Shown here: piece by piece, positions 1 to 13,565 of the stretch | Layout: every line of letters starts with the position of its first letter | Position numbering within the stretch: position 1 is the first letter of the stretch | Assembly (NCBI RefSeq): GCF_902148845.1 | Contig: NC_043753.1 | Span: forward strand, 7,057,750-7,121,749 | From: Salarias fasciatus | Taxonomy: Eukaryota > Chordata > Actinopteri > Blenniiformes > Blenniidae | Length of the DNA stretch: 64,000 nucleotides | Reading direction: 5' to 3' | Notes under the pieces: generated by a model | Database searches by the model: none | Seen by the model: the letters and a program-made list of their open reading frames with translations, nothing else | Told to the model about the DNA's origin: nothing | Translations under genes and position numbers: made by a program

Positions 1-273
1 CGAAACTGTGAGCTGAAAACAAAATAATTAAAACAAAAACAAAACAAAACCCAGGCGGCGTGCACCGATCTGCACGATTTAAGGCTGCAGCGCTTATTTT
101 CCCAATGAGCTCAGCCGCGGTAGAATCGTAATCATGAATATCCAGCATTGAATTAAAAGATAGCAAAGTTTCTTGGAGTCCTCGCCGCCGTCCTCCGGTG
201 AGGCCGGCCTCGCCCCGTCCGCGACGTCGCTTCCCGCTCTCCCTCCGCCTCTGCTCCGTCTGCGCTCCCTTCG

Positions 274-3200
274 TCAGTCTTTGTCTCGCTCCCTCTCCTC
301 CTCCAGAGGATGGGTTTGTCTGTGCTCCCACATTCGCACTGCGCCGTCCCACTGCGGAGGGAGGAAACATTTCTCAACCAGGATTTCACAATGCTTGCAC
401 CGTTTCTGCATTTGTTGCTCCTTTAAAACTCTTTTAAGTTGTATTTCATGTTAAAATGCAGGTACGATCTCCGTTTGGGTCTGTGCTGCCTCAGAATGTA
501 TCACTGAAGATGATGCCTGTCTTTAACTGGTGTCTCATTAAATAAATAATGATACAGAACTATTGTATCATTTGACGGCCTTTCCCTCTTAAAACAAAGA
601 TTCATCCGTGCTGTATTCTGCTTCCTGCAGCCGCTCCGTATTTAAAAACTGAACAGAACTGTGTTGTTTTTGTTGGCCTTTTACTGCACCTAATTAAAAC
701 TCGGCTATAATTGTCTTGCCTTGCGTTGACTTTTGCCAGCGGCTAATTGAAAGGTAACTGTCCGGCCTTTTGGCTGCATCTGAATCAAACGGGGGCCTCG
801 GGCGTCGGGAGGCGACGCGGCAGTTTAACGGCGGCCAATCGAGAGCTTCGCTTTGGATTTTAATATCCGATCGGCGGCTCCTCACCGAGCTGCTGATGAT
901 GTTGTCCTCGTACGGGTGCCAGCTGACGTCCCTCACACAGGCGTCGTGCCCCGTCAGCCTGGACACCACCCTGCCTGTCAGCACGTCGTAGACTGGAGCA
1001 AACAGGGGGGGCAGTTGAGCTTCCGAAGAGACGCAGTCCTCACACACACACACACACACACACAGTGAGACTTACTGATGATTTTCCCGGTGGAACAGCC
1101 CGAGTAGATGAACCTCTGCCCGGTGCTGAACTCGGGGGAGAAGCGGCAGCGGATGAGGGTGTGCAGCACGCCGTGACCCCGGTACGTCATCACCGAGGTG
1201 TCGCCGGTCAGCTTGTGTTTCTTTAGAGCTGTGGCGGACGGAAAAACACAGAATAACGCGAGGAAAAATGTGGTGAGACGCGTCCTCCTCCCGACTCCTT
1301 CACCGTCAGAGCGCCCCTCCTCCCCACCTCCTTCCCCCTCCCCACCTCTCTGGGGAACCTGCTGCCAGCGGTAATCCCAGTTCTGCTGGGTGACGGCCAG
1401 GCGGGACGCTGCCAGCCCCTCTTTGGGTGAGAACTTCCTGACGTCCCAGAGCTTGATGGACTGGTCCTTCGAGTTGCTGATCAGATAGCGTGCGTCGCCC
1501 TGCCACGCAGAAACGACCGATACAAACGGCATCGGAACGTGAACATACACAGGACGCACAAACTCCCGGCAGAGCGGGGGAAACGTTCCACCGCCAGATT
1601 GGCGTGTGACCCCGCCCCCCCACCTTGCTGTGGATGAAGGTGATGCCGTCTCGGTGGCCGGCCAGCTGTCCGACGGGCTGCGGTCTGTCCTCCCGCAGCG
1701 TCCGTCTGTCCCACACCTTGCACAGCGCGTCGTCGCTGCCAGAGAAGAGCAGCTGGGACGAGCTGTCGGCGAACGCCACCGCGTTCACGTCGTCCTCGTG
1801 CGCATCAATCTGAAGCAGACAACCACAAACACTGCTGTTTTTTTGTTGTTGTTGTTGTTTTTTTGGGATGAGCCGGGGAAGAAGCACAAGTGTGTGAGAG
1901 ATCGCTTGATTTCCTTTGTTAAGAGAGAGGAAGGCGGCGAAATGTAAATGTTCCCTTGTGTGCTCGGGCAAGTTGCGGCAGAAACAAACTCGAATTACCA
2001 CCTCGTGGTCGTGTGTCTCCCCCGAGCAGTGACAGCTGACGTAACGATTTCCAGACAGGATTCCCTTTGTGCAACTGAACATTTGAACTAAATAAAAAAT
2101 AAATAAATAAATAAATAAATCCCACTAATAAGATACGGGGTCGATGAAAAAAAATGTGAATTCAGTTCACGAAGATGCAGGAGAACTGAGGAAGCCCAAA
2201 GGTCCACAGCTCCACAGTAAACACACATATATAACAACACGGAAAGTAATCAGATTACACTTCTGCACTACTTTGACGAAAATCTCGTACTACTGTGGAG
2301 CAACGTGCTACGAGTTTGACTGAAGTCTGTTCAATATAAATATATCTTATATTAATAAAACCATACAGTGCATGGGTCTGATGAACTACTGCTCCTGATA
2401 AACTTTGATCCTGTAATCTGATACTTGATATGTAATAAAAGCAAAACAGTAGCAATGCATACATTATGTTCATTACTTGAAAGGTTTTCTTAACTTTGCA
2501 ATATCATCTGCTGTAAATAACAAAAACTATTTATTTTAACACTATTCACCAAGAATGAAAGGCATTAAGCCTCAGTTTTTTAATTGGTGCAGTCCTCTGA
2601 CCGCACTCTTTCTCATACCTCCAGTGTGTATTTTCTTTTTTTTTCTGATTCTATTTTATAAATCTTGTCTATATTCTGTATTTTTTTATTCTGGGTGATA
2701 TACGGCGACACTGTAAGAGGGAAAGGGACAAAATCCCGATTCCAGTGTGTCTTGTATGTTCAGCAGATTTGACCATGAGGCTCACGGAGGCCTAATTTTC
2801 AGGAAGTTGAGAGATGAATCAGAGAGGACGGAGGGAAAGGGAGGAACCGAGTGAGAGACGGTGCTGAGGCAGATGGTAGAGGTCAACCAGCGATGCCCAC
2901 GCAGAGGACAGTCGTCGGAGGAAGGGGGGGGTTTAACCCCCGCCGTCCCGCGGAGCCGGACTGCATTAAACAGCAGGACGGTGCAAAACTTTTACGTAAG
3001 CTGACACACTTTTAACTCGGCTCACCTTGACCACGGGGGGAAGGGAAAAAGAAAAAAAAGGTAGACGTGATGCTGGAACAAGGTATGCAAGCTTAAAGAG
3101 GAAAGGCGCTCTAACCTTCAGCGTTCGCTTATTCTGCTCCAAATCGAACACGTAAAGGCAGCCGTCGTTCGCTCTGCGGAGGAGGAGGAAGAGGAAGAGG

Positions 3201-3472
3201 AGAGGCTCAACACCACCGTACTCGCTTCAACCGGCTTCGGATTTTACGCTCTCAAATCTCGGCTCCGTGTGTGTTTAGCTTCCGCGCAGCACAAACACGG
3301 AGAGATGCGTGAATTTGCATTTGTAAAAGAGCCTTCAGTGCCGGTTTCAACTCTGTCAGTCACTGCCTGGAAACATAAAAGCAAAATTGTACTCACCCCC
3401 CCAGGATCTCTTTGCCATCTGTGGACGCAGCCAGCGAGAACACACTGAACCTCCTCTCATCTGGACTACAAA

Positions 3473-3508
<36 letters not shown>

Positions 3509-6500
3509 TGTGACAATGCAGCGACGGCACAACACCACCAGCTTTATGAAGATGACAGCCTCTTTGAATCAGGCGCTCGGGGTGGAAATGGCAGCACTTT
3601 GCCGGGATTAATGATCTGGGAGCGTAACAAAGGGGAACACGGGGAGTGAGAGGATGGATGTCGGGGTGACGCGCGCCGACAGCATCATTCATCCAGGTGG
3701 TAATGTGGGGGGGGGGGGGTGTGATGGATCGCCCGCTCTGTAATGTGATCAGTTACCGTGAGGGAAACACTCACTTCAGGTCCAGGGCGGTGTGGTTTTC
3801 ACTGTCTCCGTCGACACTGCACAGGTGAACTGAAGCCAAGGAGAGGGAGAAAGGACGTGAATGAGACGACGCTCAAGTCTCCTCCTCGTTCATAGTTTTA
3901 TTTCAACACTTTCACATCTTCCCCTCTCAGGGATTTAAACATCACAGCCTGTCTGAGTGTGTTTAGCTGAGCACGTCCGTCTCTTAGCGGCCAGACTGCA
4001 CGTATCCGCGACTCTCCAGTCAACCCGGACTGCTCGCTCAAAGCAACCTGCAGCCAGCAGACGTGTGACGCAACGTCCCAAATCTCCGCGGCACCTCCTT
4101 GAATCAGAGCTATTAAGTCTGAGCGTTGTTTAAGGAGCTGCTCTGCAAAGCCGCCGAAAACAAGTCTCTCCAGTTTCAGCAAACATCGCTAAGCAACAGC
4201 GCGGCGGCTGGAAATCGCTCCCTCGCTCGCTGCTTTCAGCCGAGGGAAGTGAATCAGCAGTTTACTTTACAGTAACAAGTCACTCGTGAGCCCAGACACT
4301 TTGTGAATCATCAGCGTTTTCAGTGTCATCACTTGCAGGCCACTTGCCAGCGTGCTATATGTGTCTACAAGAGAAGAGGGAGGGGAGAAAAAAAAACCTG
4401 CACCGGGCGGCAGTTATTAGCAAACAGGGTTTGACTCAGAGGCTCTAATTTATCAGAGGTGTTGCAGCAGCAAAGAAAAACTCACAACTCAACACTCAGC
4501 TAAAGGAAATCAACCCGAAACCGTCTACTAGATTTATAGAGGTCCGAGACGGAGATAAAATAAACAAAATGGACAATATTATCACATATACTCTGCGCCA
4601 AAAAGCTTAAAGTTTAAATTTAAAAGTCATCGTGGCATTATTTAACCGGTTGGGTTCACAAAAGATGAAACTGGGCTGAATGTGGCCCCGGAACTCTGAT
4701 GTGTTGGACCCCCCCTGTTCCCCAGCCTTACTGTAGTCAGACCAGCTGGAGTAGAGCACGTGCTGCGTGTCCGGGGTGAAGCAGACGTCCAGAACGCTCC
4801 AGCCCACGTCCCGGGCCTTCACGGTGCGTCGCAGGTGGAAACGCCCCCGGGTGGTGTCGTACAGACGGATGTTCTGATCTGCAGCAAAAGAGAGATTTAA
4901 CAGACGTGATGTTTGGACGGTTTAAAGCGTGTTTATACATCAGGACTCGTGATCAGCTCTGATTGAGCTCGGCTGGGCTCTCATGTTGCGCTTCATGGTA
5001 TTTACCTTGGCAGGCGGAGAGGAACATGTTGCCGTTCTCGCTGTACACTCCGCAGAAGGCCTTCTGCTGGTACGTATCCTTGTGGGACACGTAGTTTGGC
5101 AGGAAGCTGCAGAGCACCACACGGGTCAACACCTTGATATAAAACCATCTGCATGTTTTGTGCATTGCCCGTGAGCCATTATATCCAAAAGAAGAGTTAA
5201 AGGACGCTCACTGCGTGCGGATGCGACTGCACTCTCCGTGGGAAAAGCTGGAGCCCTGACACCGGCCTTGTTCCCTCTGCACAAAAAGAGACAGGCGACA
5301 GATTACTGCCAGCCACACCAACTGTTGCAGATGATGATTGAAACCAAACTAAACTTAAAGATCAAAGTGATGGGAAACAATTTTTTTTGCAGCCGGACCT
5401 CTGTCAGCATGTGGGTGAAACTGTGACGGCCCTTCATGGCGGAGGAGGCGGTGGCCAACAGGATCTGAGTCCGGATCTCACTGCGGTCCACTTCATGTGT
5501 GTCGGGCTGGATGTCCACTGCAGAAACATTGAGGGAGGGAAAAAAACAAAACGAGATGTTGTCAAGGCTGACAAAAAAATTTACAACTACTTGTATTTGC
5601 TCAGCTGAATTTCTGTCATCAAATAATTGGAATACAGTTATTATTTTCCCCATTACTTTAATTCACAGTTGAAACAGTTTGAACCCTTTTCCTGTCATGA
5701 AGTGCACAATTATCACAGTTCAAATTTTAAAAAATGGTTGAAAATTAAGGATTAAAAACAAGGAAATTAAACATCTGGTGAAATTTTCAATCATTATAAA
5801 GACACAAACAAGCTCGCTGTGTGTTTAAAAACCTGTGTTAAATTAATGCCAATAGAGTTTGTTGAACAGGAAACAAATACTGTATTCAAATGGCATCTTT
5901 ACAATTTCTAAATATTTAACTGACATTCATGATAAACCTCTCCAGTGCACGTTTGAGTCTTGATAAAAAAAAAAAAATCACAAATAAAAACAAAAAAGTA
6001 GCCCTTAAAAATTAATATTTCCCTCAGAAGGGATGTGACTGTAAGTGTATTTGAGACTGATTACTTTTTTTTTTTTAATTGACTATGGTGAACGACCACA
6101 GCGGTGCTGTTCAACATTTTTGGCACCACAGACTGGTTGTAAACAACATTCTTCTTCTGCAGACCGACAGGATGGAGTGCAAAAACGCCTTAACGATGCA
6201 TAAAAAAACCCAAAAACAAAGGGAGTTAAGTTAATGAAGGACATGCTGACAGAACTGAAGCCTTGTTTTTCCTAAATAGAACTCAATGCACAATAATGGA
6301 AACTTAAATGCACACTTTCAAAATAAAACTGGGGCTTGCATGTTCTCCCTAATGAGGCAGTTAGCTTTCAACTTAACATTTTCTTGGACTGGACTGGAGC
6401 CTGTTGTAGGCCCGTTTTGGACCACGGGCCTTATGTTTGTCTCTGTACCCAGCAGGGTGTGTGTGTGCGTGCGTGCTTGTGTGCGGTTGCCTCACCTGGT

Positions 6501-8962
6501 GGGTCGTAGCGGTCTCCCAGCCGTCCCTCCCAGGCTCCGTCGCTGTCCTCATCGGAGTCGGAGTAGGACTGGACCAGCTGCAGGCCGGTGGCCCCGCTGC
6601 CGTGGACCAGTCGGACCTGGCCCCTGCAACGTGCACAACACATGCACCGGTCAGCCCGAGCCTCCACGCCGTAGTTTCAAGTGGAAACCAGAATATAGCG
6701 ACATGTATGAGCTTTCCAGCCTTTCTAGCTGCATACACGTCAAAGTGGAAAAGCAGTTGGTTTTAGATGTATCTGTCCTGAAAGCTTAAAAAAAAAAAAC
6801 AAAAAAAAAAAACAAATCTGCCAAAAACAACAAAACAGAGTCCAAGAGTTCATTTTTAGTCACGCTGCTGTAGGTTTAGGGCCAATCCCAATTCTACCCC
6901 TTACCCCTACCCCTTACCCCTACCCCTATGATATGCGCGTTCACGAGGCTTAAGGGCTATCCCAATTCTCCTTTTTGAATAGGGGTAGGGGAAAGGGGAA
7001 GGGCTATTTCACCCCTTTCAGCGAAGTCTGCATCGATGCTCCCTATTCTCAATAGGGGTAGGCGGAGTTTCACATTGGCCAGAAAAAAACAACATGGCGC
7101 CCACCACGGAGTCGCACAAATGTAAGATTGCTTTCTGTATACTATTTAAAAAGCTATAAAAAGTGTATTTGCTTCACTGAATTTATAGATAAACTAGCGT
7201 GACAGTGTCCCAGTCATGGATTAACGTTTTAGCGCTGCGCAGCACCGTTTCCAATCGTGAATTTGTAACTTCTTTAGAGCACTAATCACTGAATTAACGT
7301 CATCCTTTATCATGTTTTTAACGTAATATGTTAGACACAGGGACCCCCGATGAAACCCGACTGCTGATTCAGTTTAGAGCCGGGTTCCTCAATTAGCGGA
7401 CCGCGGTCCACGACCGGACCGCGGCACACCTCGCTGCGGCCCCAGGGCAAATGTATGGAAAAAAAAAAAGAAAAAAAATCTTTCTTTAAACGCTCCATGT
7501 TCCGTGTGAGCACCGTTCTGCACCGCGCCGCTCTGTGCGTGTCCAGCGCACTCCCTCGCACCGCACTGCTCGGCAGTCCTCGGTATTCCCCCCCCCCCAC
7601 AGGGCGCTGAAGTCCGGACCCATGCTTGTATATAAAAAGCAAATGTGGACCTTCAAGATTTGTATTTCAGGACCCCTGGTGTAGAGGTTAAAAAGGAAGA
7701 AAAGTTTTTGAAATCAAAATCCAGCGCCAAAACACATTGGGAGTAAATTATATTATTCGTCTAAGCTATAATATGTCAGTAATAAAACGTGTTTATATAA
7801 ATATATCTGTATTACTTTAGGAAATTCATAAAAGAAAATGGCTTGGAAGGGGAAGTTACAACCCAGCAAGCTTCAAAAAAGTGGGAGAACCTCAAAAAGA
7901 AATATAAGGTAAATAATAATACCATTTTTAAAAAAATAAAAGTAATTTCTAATGTAATTTCTATCATTTCTAATATCCATAATTTTTTGTTGTTATAGGA
8001 GCGCGGCGGGGCTTAAAGGGCCAAGGGGTATCCCAATTCATAGTGCTGCAAAGATAGCCCTAGCCCTCAGCCCTATTCTAAAAGGGGTAGGAGAGTGATA
8101 GGGGTAGGGCTAAGGGCTAAGGGGTAGGGGTAAGGGGTAGAATTGGGATTGGCCCTAAATCTGCTGGGGAATTGCTTTACACTGTAATAATGTCGTTTCG
8201 CAGACATATTGAGCGGTAATTAATCATTACTTCTAACATTTCAGGCATCTCATTGACAAAAAGTTCAGATTCAGCATCAATTTCACTACATCTTTCAGTA
8301 AATACACCATTTTCATGGATATTCTACCTCATGTAATCTGTTTTGACCCATCAGCTGCGTCTATACTCATTTTTTCCCCATATTTCTCCTCATGATTCAT
8401 GCAGGATTGAACATACTGTCAAATGACTGCAATGTAAATATATGTACATATAATTTTAAATGAAAATGTCAATGGTATAATCCAGGAGTGTCAAACATTT
8501 TAGTTCAGGGGCCACAAACAGTCCAATGTCATCTCCTCAGTGTTGTGCTCAACTCGAAACAAAATGGTCTTCCAAAAAATCAATGATTACTTTGAAATTC
8601 TTACAATTTGCTTGGTGGTTTAGCAGGCCGGATTGGAGCCTCTTGCGGGCTTAATGTGGTCCACGGGCCTTATGTTTGACACTCTGTTGTCACCCTCTAT
8701 GAACCCGTTGACCGTCACAGCCAGTGGCGTTTCACCTCCTCAGTAGGTAAGCCAGCACTTCAGCTAAGTCGACGTCCTCCTCTGAAGCGGACTGTCGGTC
8801 TCCTTGTTGCCTGTCCGCCGACCTGCGGCTCCGGCCGCTGCCGCTACTGCTGCTGCTGCTGCTGCTGTTCTGGTTGGGTTCTGTCGCTTCAGGCTGCTCA
8901 GCTGGGTTGCCACTGGAAGATCCCCGTCCTCCAGACATCCCAGAACTGGACTGAGAGCCCAT
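274..8962 (-). CDS. dcaf11: DDB1- and CUL4-associated factor 11 (WD-repeat protein), 14 coding exons, complete
   Basis: DCAF11/WDR23 is a WD40 substrate receptor of the CUL4-DDB1 E3 ubiquitin ligase; the family is known for turnover of NRF2/SKN-1. Coding exons on the minus strand: 8962-8736, 6623-6496, 5517-5399, 5276-5212, 5106-5006, 4878-4732, 3829-3775, 3465-3397, 3173-3116, 1809-1624, 1499-1346, 1228-1076, 992-886 and 351-274. All are bounded by AG/GT and the phases agree, giving 1,647 nt (548 aa), against 546 aa in human. The N-terminus is Ser-rich and leads into the conserved DVDLAEVLAYLLRRG motif. WD-repeat blocks include ARDVGWSVLDVCFTP, HEDDVNAVAFADSSSQ, ISNSKDQSIKLWDVRKF and CVRDVSWHP. 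The short last exon encodes WDGAVRMWEHRQ and stops at 276-274. One donor (GAG|GTCCGG after 5399) is weak. No reading-frame breaks were seen. ATG 8962 sits a few bases after a possible 5'UTR acceptor. Confidence 0.95.
1039..1064. repeat. (CA)n microsatellite in a dcaf11 intron
   Basis: Perfect CA run of about 12 units, lying between coding exons 12 and 13 of dcaf11. Confidence 0.9.
3475..3507. repeat. (CA)n microsatellite in a dcaf11 intron
   Basis: Perfect CA run of about 16 units, starting just upstream of the exon that begins at 3465 (minus strand). Confidence 0.9.
6385..6445. mobile_element. hAT-like MITE terminal fragment
   Basis: Carries the family end signature: GGAGCCTGTTG, then GGACCACGGGCCTTATGTTTG. 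It matches the right ends at 8640-8690 and 43735-43805. The fragment abuts dcaf11 exon 2 on its intron side. Confidence 0.5.
6875..8158. mobile_element. TIR DNA transposon (CCAATTC/TACCCC family), internally deleted
   Basis: The left end reads TTTAGGGCCAATCCCAATTC, followed by alternating TACCCCTTACCCC blocks. The right end is the near-exact reverse complement (ending GATTGGCCCTAAA), so this is a DNA transposon with long TIRs, inserted in dcaf11 intron 1. Inside are ATGGCGCCC near 7094 and an exon-like segment 7821-7908, bounded by TTTAG and GTAAAT, that encodes QQASKKWENLKKKYK. That resembles the Myb/SANT-like domain of PIF/Harbinger-type accessory proteins. No transposase catalytic region remains. 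Superfamily is uncertain (Harbinger/ISL2EU-like or P-like); the target-site duplication was not resolved. Confidence 0.75.
7375..7690. mobile_element. Second repeat nested in the TIR transposon
   Basis: The segment from GGTTCCTCAATTAGCGGACC to GACCCCTGGTG is GC-rich and unlike the AT-rich host element. It has the look of a vertebrate hAT end (GGACCGCGGTCC motif). Its boundaries are approximate and the class is a guess. Confidence 0.35.
8483..8690. mobile_element. hAT-like MITE, CAGGGGTGTCAAAC family
   Basis: Begins CAGGAGTGTCAAACATTTTAG and ends CCTTATGTTTGACACTCTG, so the termini form an imperfect inverted repeat. It is about 200 bp, non-coding, and lies within dcaf11 intron 1 beside exon 1. 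Related copies occur throughout the window. Confidence 0.65.
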
Positions 8963-9639
8963 AGACTGAAGAGGGCCTTGGCAGGAGGGGGAGGGGGGGG
9001 AGAACGTTGAGACATAACAGTCCTTACATTTGCACAGACTTAGGTAATAATCACTGATAAGTTTTTAGAGCACTGTGTGAAAGTTTATGGAGGAAGATTT
9101 CCAATGTGGAGAGTTAATAGTTTATTGTTTTATCACTGCAGGCTAGTAGGAGAGAGATCAGCATTGGTGTAAGCACCGTTTCTCTTCAAAGCTTAGAGAA
9201 GGTTTTTGAAGGAGCTCTTTTTGAGTTCTATTAAAACTTTTGTTTATATTTAGATCTGGTATCTGTTGGGGCCAAACCATCACTTCCAGAACTATAACTT
9301 GAATACAGTGCGCAATGAAACACTGGTTACATTTTTTTAGAATAACTGCAGCCTGACACACATCACGGTAGTAGATGATAGATTACATTAGCAGTACATG
9401 CCTACGCTCTTGCTACCATTCTTCATTCCTATAAATATATTCTTTATTTACATAAGAGCCAGGAATGATTAGAAAATAAGATTATTGAATACTGCAGAAG
9501 GAACAAAATTAAATAAGTTTAACTTCCTACTTCCCCTTTTCAGGCATGTTATGTGTATTTCTGTGGGGGTGTAAAACACTTATTTTAAAATGTCTCTATT
9601 TTTGCAGAATGTTTCACAATTACAACCAAAACTGAATAA

Positions 9640-9990
9640 AATTTCAACATGAAGCCAATTGTAATGATGCTTTCTGGTGCAAAATACAGAGAAATGTCCC
9701 CCTTCAAAAAACACCGTTGCATTCTTTATGTTTTACAAACTCACCATGACAGCATGGCTTTGAGGTTTGCGGTTTTGCGATGTACTTATCTTTCATGGCA
9801 ACATCAGAGATCTCTTAGCAAGAGTCTTAGTGTTGTGTCTCTTCAGAAATACTGTAAAGAAAATCTACATTTCCTTTGATTTTTTTTTTTTTTTTTTTGT
9901 ACAATTTTCTTGGTTTGCTTGACAAGTCGAATTCGAGTCTCCTCTGCTCCAGTTTTGGCCCACGAGCCTTATATTTGAGACGCCTGCTGT
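9640..9990. mobile_element. hAT-like MITE, diverged copy upstream of dcaf11
   Basis: The internal part (GATGCTTTCTGGTGCAAAAT, then an ACAGCATGGCTTTGAG block) parallels 43480-43640. The right end CCTTATATTTGAGACGCC is a diverged version of the family terminus. Confidence 0.55.
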
Positions 9991-10399
9991 ATTAGCAGCA
10001 GGGTGTCCTGTGTGAGTATGTATTGATAAATGGAAATAAACCAGGTGGCCTCTCTTGTTAGCATTAGTAAGTAGGATGATATAAAACCAGGCGAAAACCT
10101 TTGCACAGTGTTGAATGAGATCACGCACTTCCTGTATTCTGCACTGCATGCTTTCTCACCATAAGCGCCATGCACGCAGCGTGCTTAAATCAAAATAGTA
10201 CAAAAATAGAGCTACATTATCATTAAATTAGCAGGAAACACCTTGCGATTTACACACAATGTTAGAAACAATATTGAAAGAATTAAAAAAAAAATACAGT
10301 TCTGCAGAAATTAATGTTGAAGCTTCAGAAATGTAACCTTAACACCAGCTGTCTTCTTCCAAATAGAATCAATTTAAGCGAAACCATCATTCAGGTTGA

Positions 10400-10720
10400 G
10401 TTTTTCTTTATCTGTTAGCCTTTGATGCTAACCCCCTTATCGATAACACTTATCTACCGTTTAGCCGTCCAGAAGTCCGTCCTGACAGCTCCTCGTTCCG
10501 GTTCGGTGCAGCTTCGGATTCGACGGGGGGGACTTTCTGCTGCTTCCGGAGCGGGTTTATGGTGTATTTTCCCCCGAAAAGTGGCAGGTTTAAGCGCTGT
10601 TTGCTCAGTGTGCTAGCAGGGCCAGTCCGAGGATCGCCATGTTGTTTACAAAACCCTGCGCGTGCCCCTCCTGGCCTCTCCGCTGTCACGTGACCCTATC
10701 GTCACCGCTGACCACAAAAA
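10400..10720 (-). promoter_or_regulatory. Probable dcaf11 promoter and 5'UTR region
   Basis: This CpG-richer island lies 1.5-1.7 kb upstream of the dcaf11 ATG, in otherwise AT-rich DNA. It contains a TCACGTGAC E-box near 10685 (USF/TFE type). An acceptor-like CTCTTCAG just before the dcaf11 ATG implies a non-coding first exon here, but its donor could not be fixed. Position is inferred from composition only. Confidence 0.4.
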
Positions 10721-10749
10721 AAGAAAAAAAATTAGTCGCTTTTCGCCTA

Positions 10750-13440
10750 TGAAAGTGTTTCTGTGAATTTATCAGGCACTATTTTTAACAAATTCAACTT
10801 AAACAATTTTATTTTGAGGAGACCCGTGCCACTGCTAGGTAAATATGACGTATGCGGAAGTAACAGGTGCAGGACAGGTAGGTCAGGAGGACGTTTTGCC
10901 GGAAAATAACAGGGTCAGGAATCCGTTTTCCCTCCACAGCCACAGTAATAACTGCAAATATCTTGAGATATTTCAAACGCCGATGGATTAAAAGCATTTT
11001 TACGGAGCAATTCAGAAACATTTAGTTATGAGTGGGCCATCAAATGGTGTTAAACCAGATATATGTTGTATTTATGCATCTATTTGACTGTGTATGTCTA
11101 CATAGATGTGTGCATGAAATGGTATTATTTGCAAGTTTTGTATGTGTATGTCTGTTTCTGGATGTTTGTGTGGGTGTGTGGATAAATTGACAAATAATTT
11201 TAGTGCAAATACATTTTTTTGTGTGTTGTAGTTTGTTTGTTTTTTCATGGGTTTGAGGTGTAACAAATTAATATTCTACATACAATTAAGGAAAATTACA
11301 AATTTAACCATTTAAAAAAACATAGAAAAATAGTAAACCATTTATATGTCCATATCCATACAAATGCTATATTTACAAATAAGCCACAATCGGTCATACT
11401 GTATGATCGGAGTTAATTTGTCTTCCATGTAGCCTCTGGGATTCTCATGTGTTCTTTTCTTATTTTTTTTAATGTGTTTTTGTTAATTCTGAACAAAATG
11501 TGTTTATGTGCAGAAAAGTTATTTTTTAAAATAGAAGTAATCTTTTATATTTAAAAATATTTGTATTAACATTAACTGCAAAGAAATGACAGAAATAACA
11601 TACAGGAAATATCACTTGTTTTGCTCCACTGTTTTATATTAGATTACGCACAAAAGCATTATTCTCTTAAGGGAAAAACATTTAAAAACAGTAAAATACA
11701 AGCAGAAAGTAAAGGACAGTAGCAGCTTAGAGAGATACATATTGATAAATTAATATACTTTATCTTGAATATACAGTGTCCCATTGTAGTCATGCCATGG
11801 ATTTTTCTTATTTTTTGGTGGTAAATATATTGAATGAAACCCTGGACTTTTGGCAGCCACATTTTTGAAAAAAAAAAAAACAAGACATAAAATGTGTTGT
11901 ATTTTGATCACAGTTTTTTTTTTAATATATCATCATTTCTCTGACAGATTTCCATTGAAGAGAAGACAGGAAGTGAACTACTTCCTCCTGTAATTACTTT
12001 AATACCTCTCTATGATGATGAGCTTTATGTAACGTCAAAATAAGTCCTTTCATAAAACACGTTCGTAAAATTACCATCAATGATGCAAAACCTCATAGTT
12101 TTCATTTGATTTGCTTTTCTTTGTTATTTTTGTCTATTGAGATGTATTTCTCTGGATATTTGTGTGTGTCAATGCACACATACAAATATATACACGCTTG
12201 TGTATGTTTGATGTCTGTTTTTGATGAGTTTAAGTTGCATTTTCTTTTGCTTGATAGTTTCTTTCTAAGTAGAGAGTGATTGATGCGTTGATGTTTTTGC
12301 TTCATGGTGTTTTTACACATGTTTGTGTTTTGTATGATCCTGATCCTCAGTTTGCATCTCTTACATATTGCACTCCATCCATCGTAAATCAGTGAGAGCT
12401 AACTGAAGCCTTAACATAGTTTTCATAAACTTACATAAGTTTGGTTGTGTATTTTGGTATATTCATGTGACTGTTTCATATAAAAAGAACTAAAAACATA
12501 ATTTATGAAGATAGCTGATAATAAATACTTGTATTGAATATTATTTATCTTTGACAAAACACGTCAAAAATAGAATTTACTCAACATATCGAAATGGAAA
12601 GGATAGCGGTTGCACAGCAAAAAATATTCCCATTTTGAACCTTTTTTTGTGGAGTTTGTTTGTATATTCTTCTCTGGGTGATCATTTTTTTCCCTCCACA
12701 GTCCCAAAATATCCCCTTACTGCCACCTGGGATTTACTGCAGCACCATAAACTACAAATTTGAATGTCAAGAAAACAAGAGATTATAGTGTGCTTCTCAA
12801 CATCAACCTGTTTTCTTTTTTTTTTTCTTTTTTTTCGGTTAAGTCATGACACGGAGGTTGTGGTTGGTAAAACAAGAAAAGAGAACAAACCATGACAACA
12901 AAGAAAGAAAAAAGGGGGATAGCTTTTTTCATCATATTCGTTAGACATTTTCATCATGTACACACTGCACCACAACAAAGAAAAACTTTACAGTTTAAAT
13001 GTAAAGGTCATTCGACCAGTCTAACCCTCTTACACAAGATAAAACAAGCTGCATGTGGCCTCTGAACTAAAACGTATTTGACACGCCTCTCACAGACACA
13101 GCCCACTAACAATATACATGATTCCCTTTCTACTTTTTGATTGCTGTGACCTTACAAAATAGGCACAATTACCAGCATTGTTATCCGTGGGTGGATGCTA
13201 ACAGAGGCAGATTCCTTGTGTTGTAAGTTTGAGGGAGGAGGAGTTTACCACAAAGCCTTTTTCAGAGTGGGGGTGTGTCATTATGAAAGGCTGCCAAGAA
13301 ACATGATCCATATATTCTAGTAGCTTTACAAATAGATAATTACATGTTTGTTATGGGCGCATATGCTTTTAGGTTTTATTGATTCTTATGGAGAAGCTAT
13401 AATGTTTTGATATATTTGACAGTTACTGTCGGTTACTGAT
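10750..13440. other. AT-rich intergenic DNA, no gene seen
   Basis: Low-complexity AT-rich sequence. Two weakly similar TATGTGTGT-rich patches lie near 11080-11190 and 12110-12210, and a hAT-type end (GTATTTGACACGCC) lies near 13072-13090. No ORF here resembles a known protein. Confidence 0.6.
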
Positions 13441-13565
13441 GCTAAACTGTGCATGAGAGACATCCAAAAGCCATGAAGCCATGAAGTTCGGTAAAGATCC
13501 AGTGCACGGTCAAGGTGCACGGAGTGAGAAGGGCTTGGAGTGAAACTTGGGAAGGAGCTGTAAAT

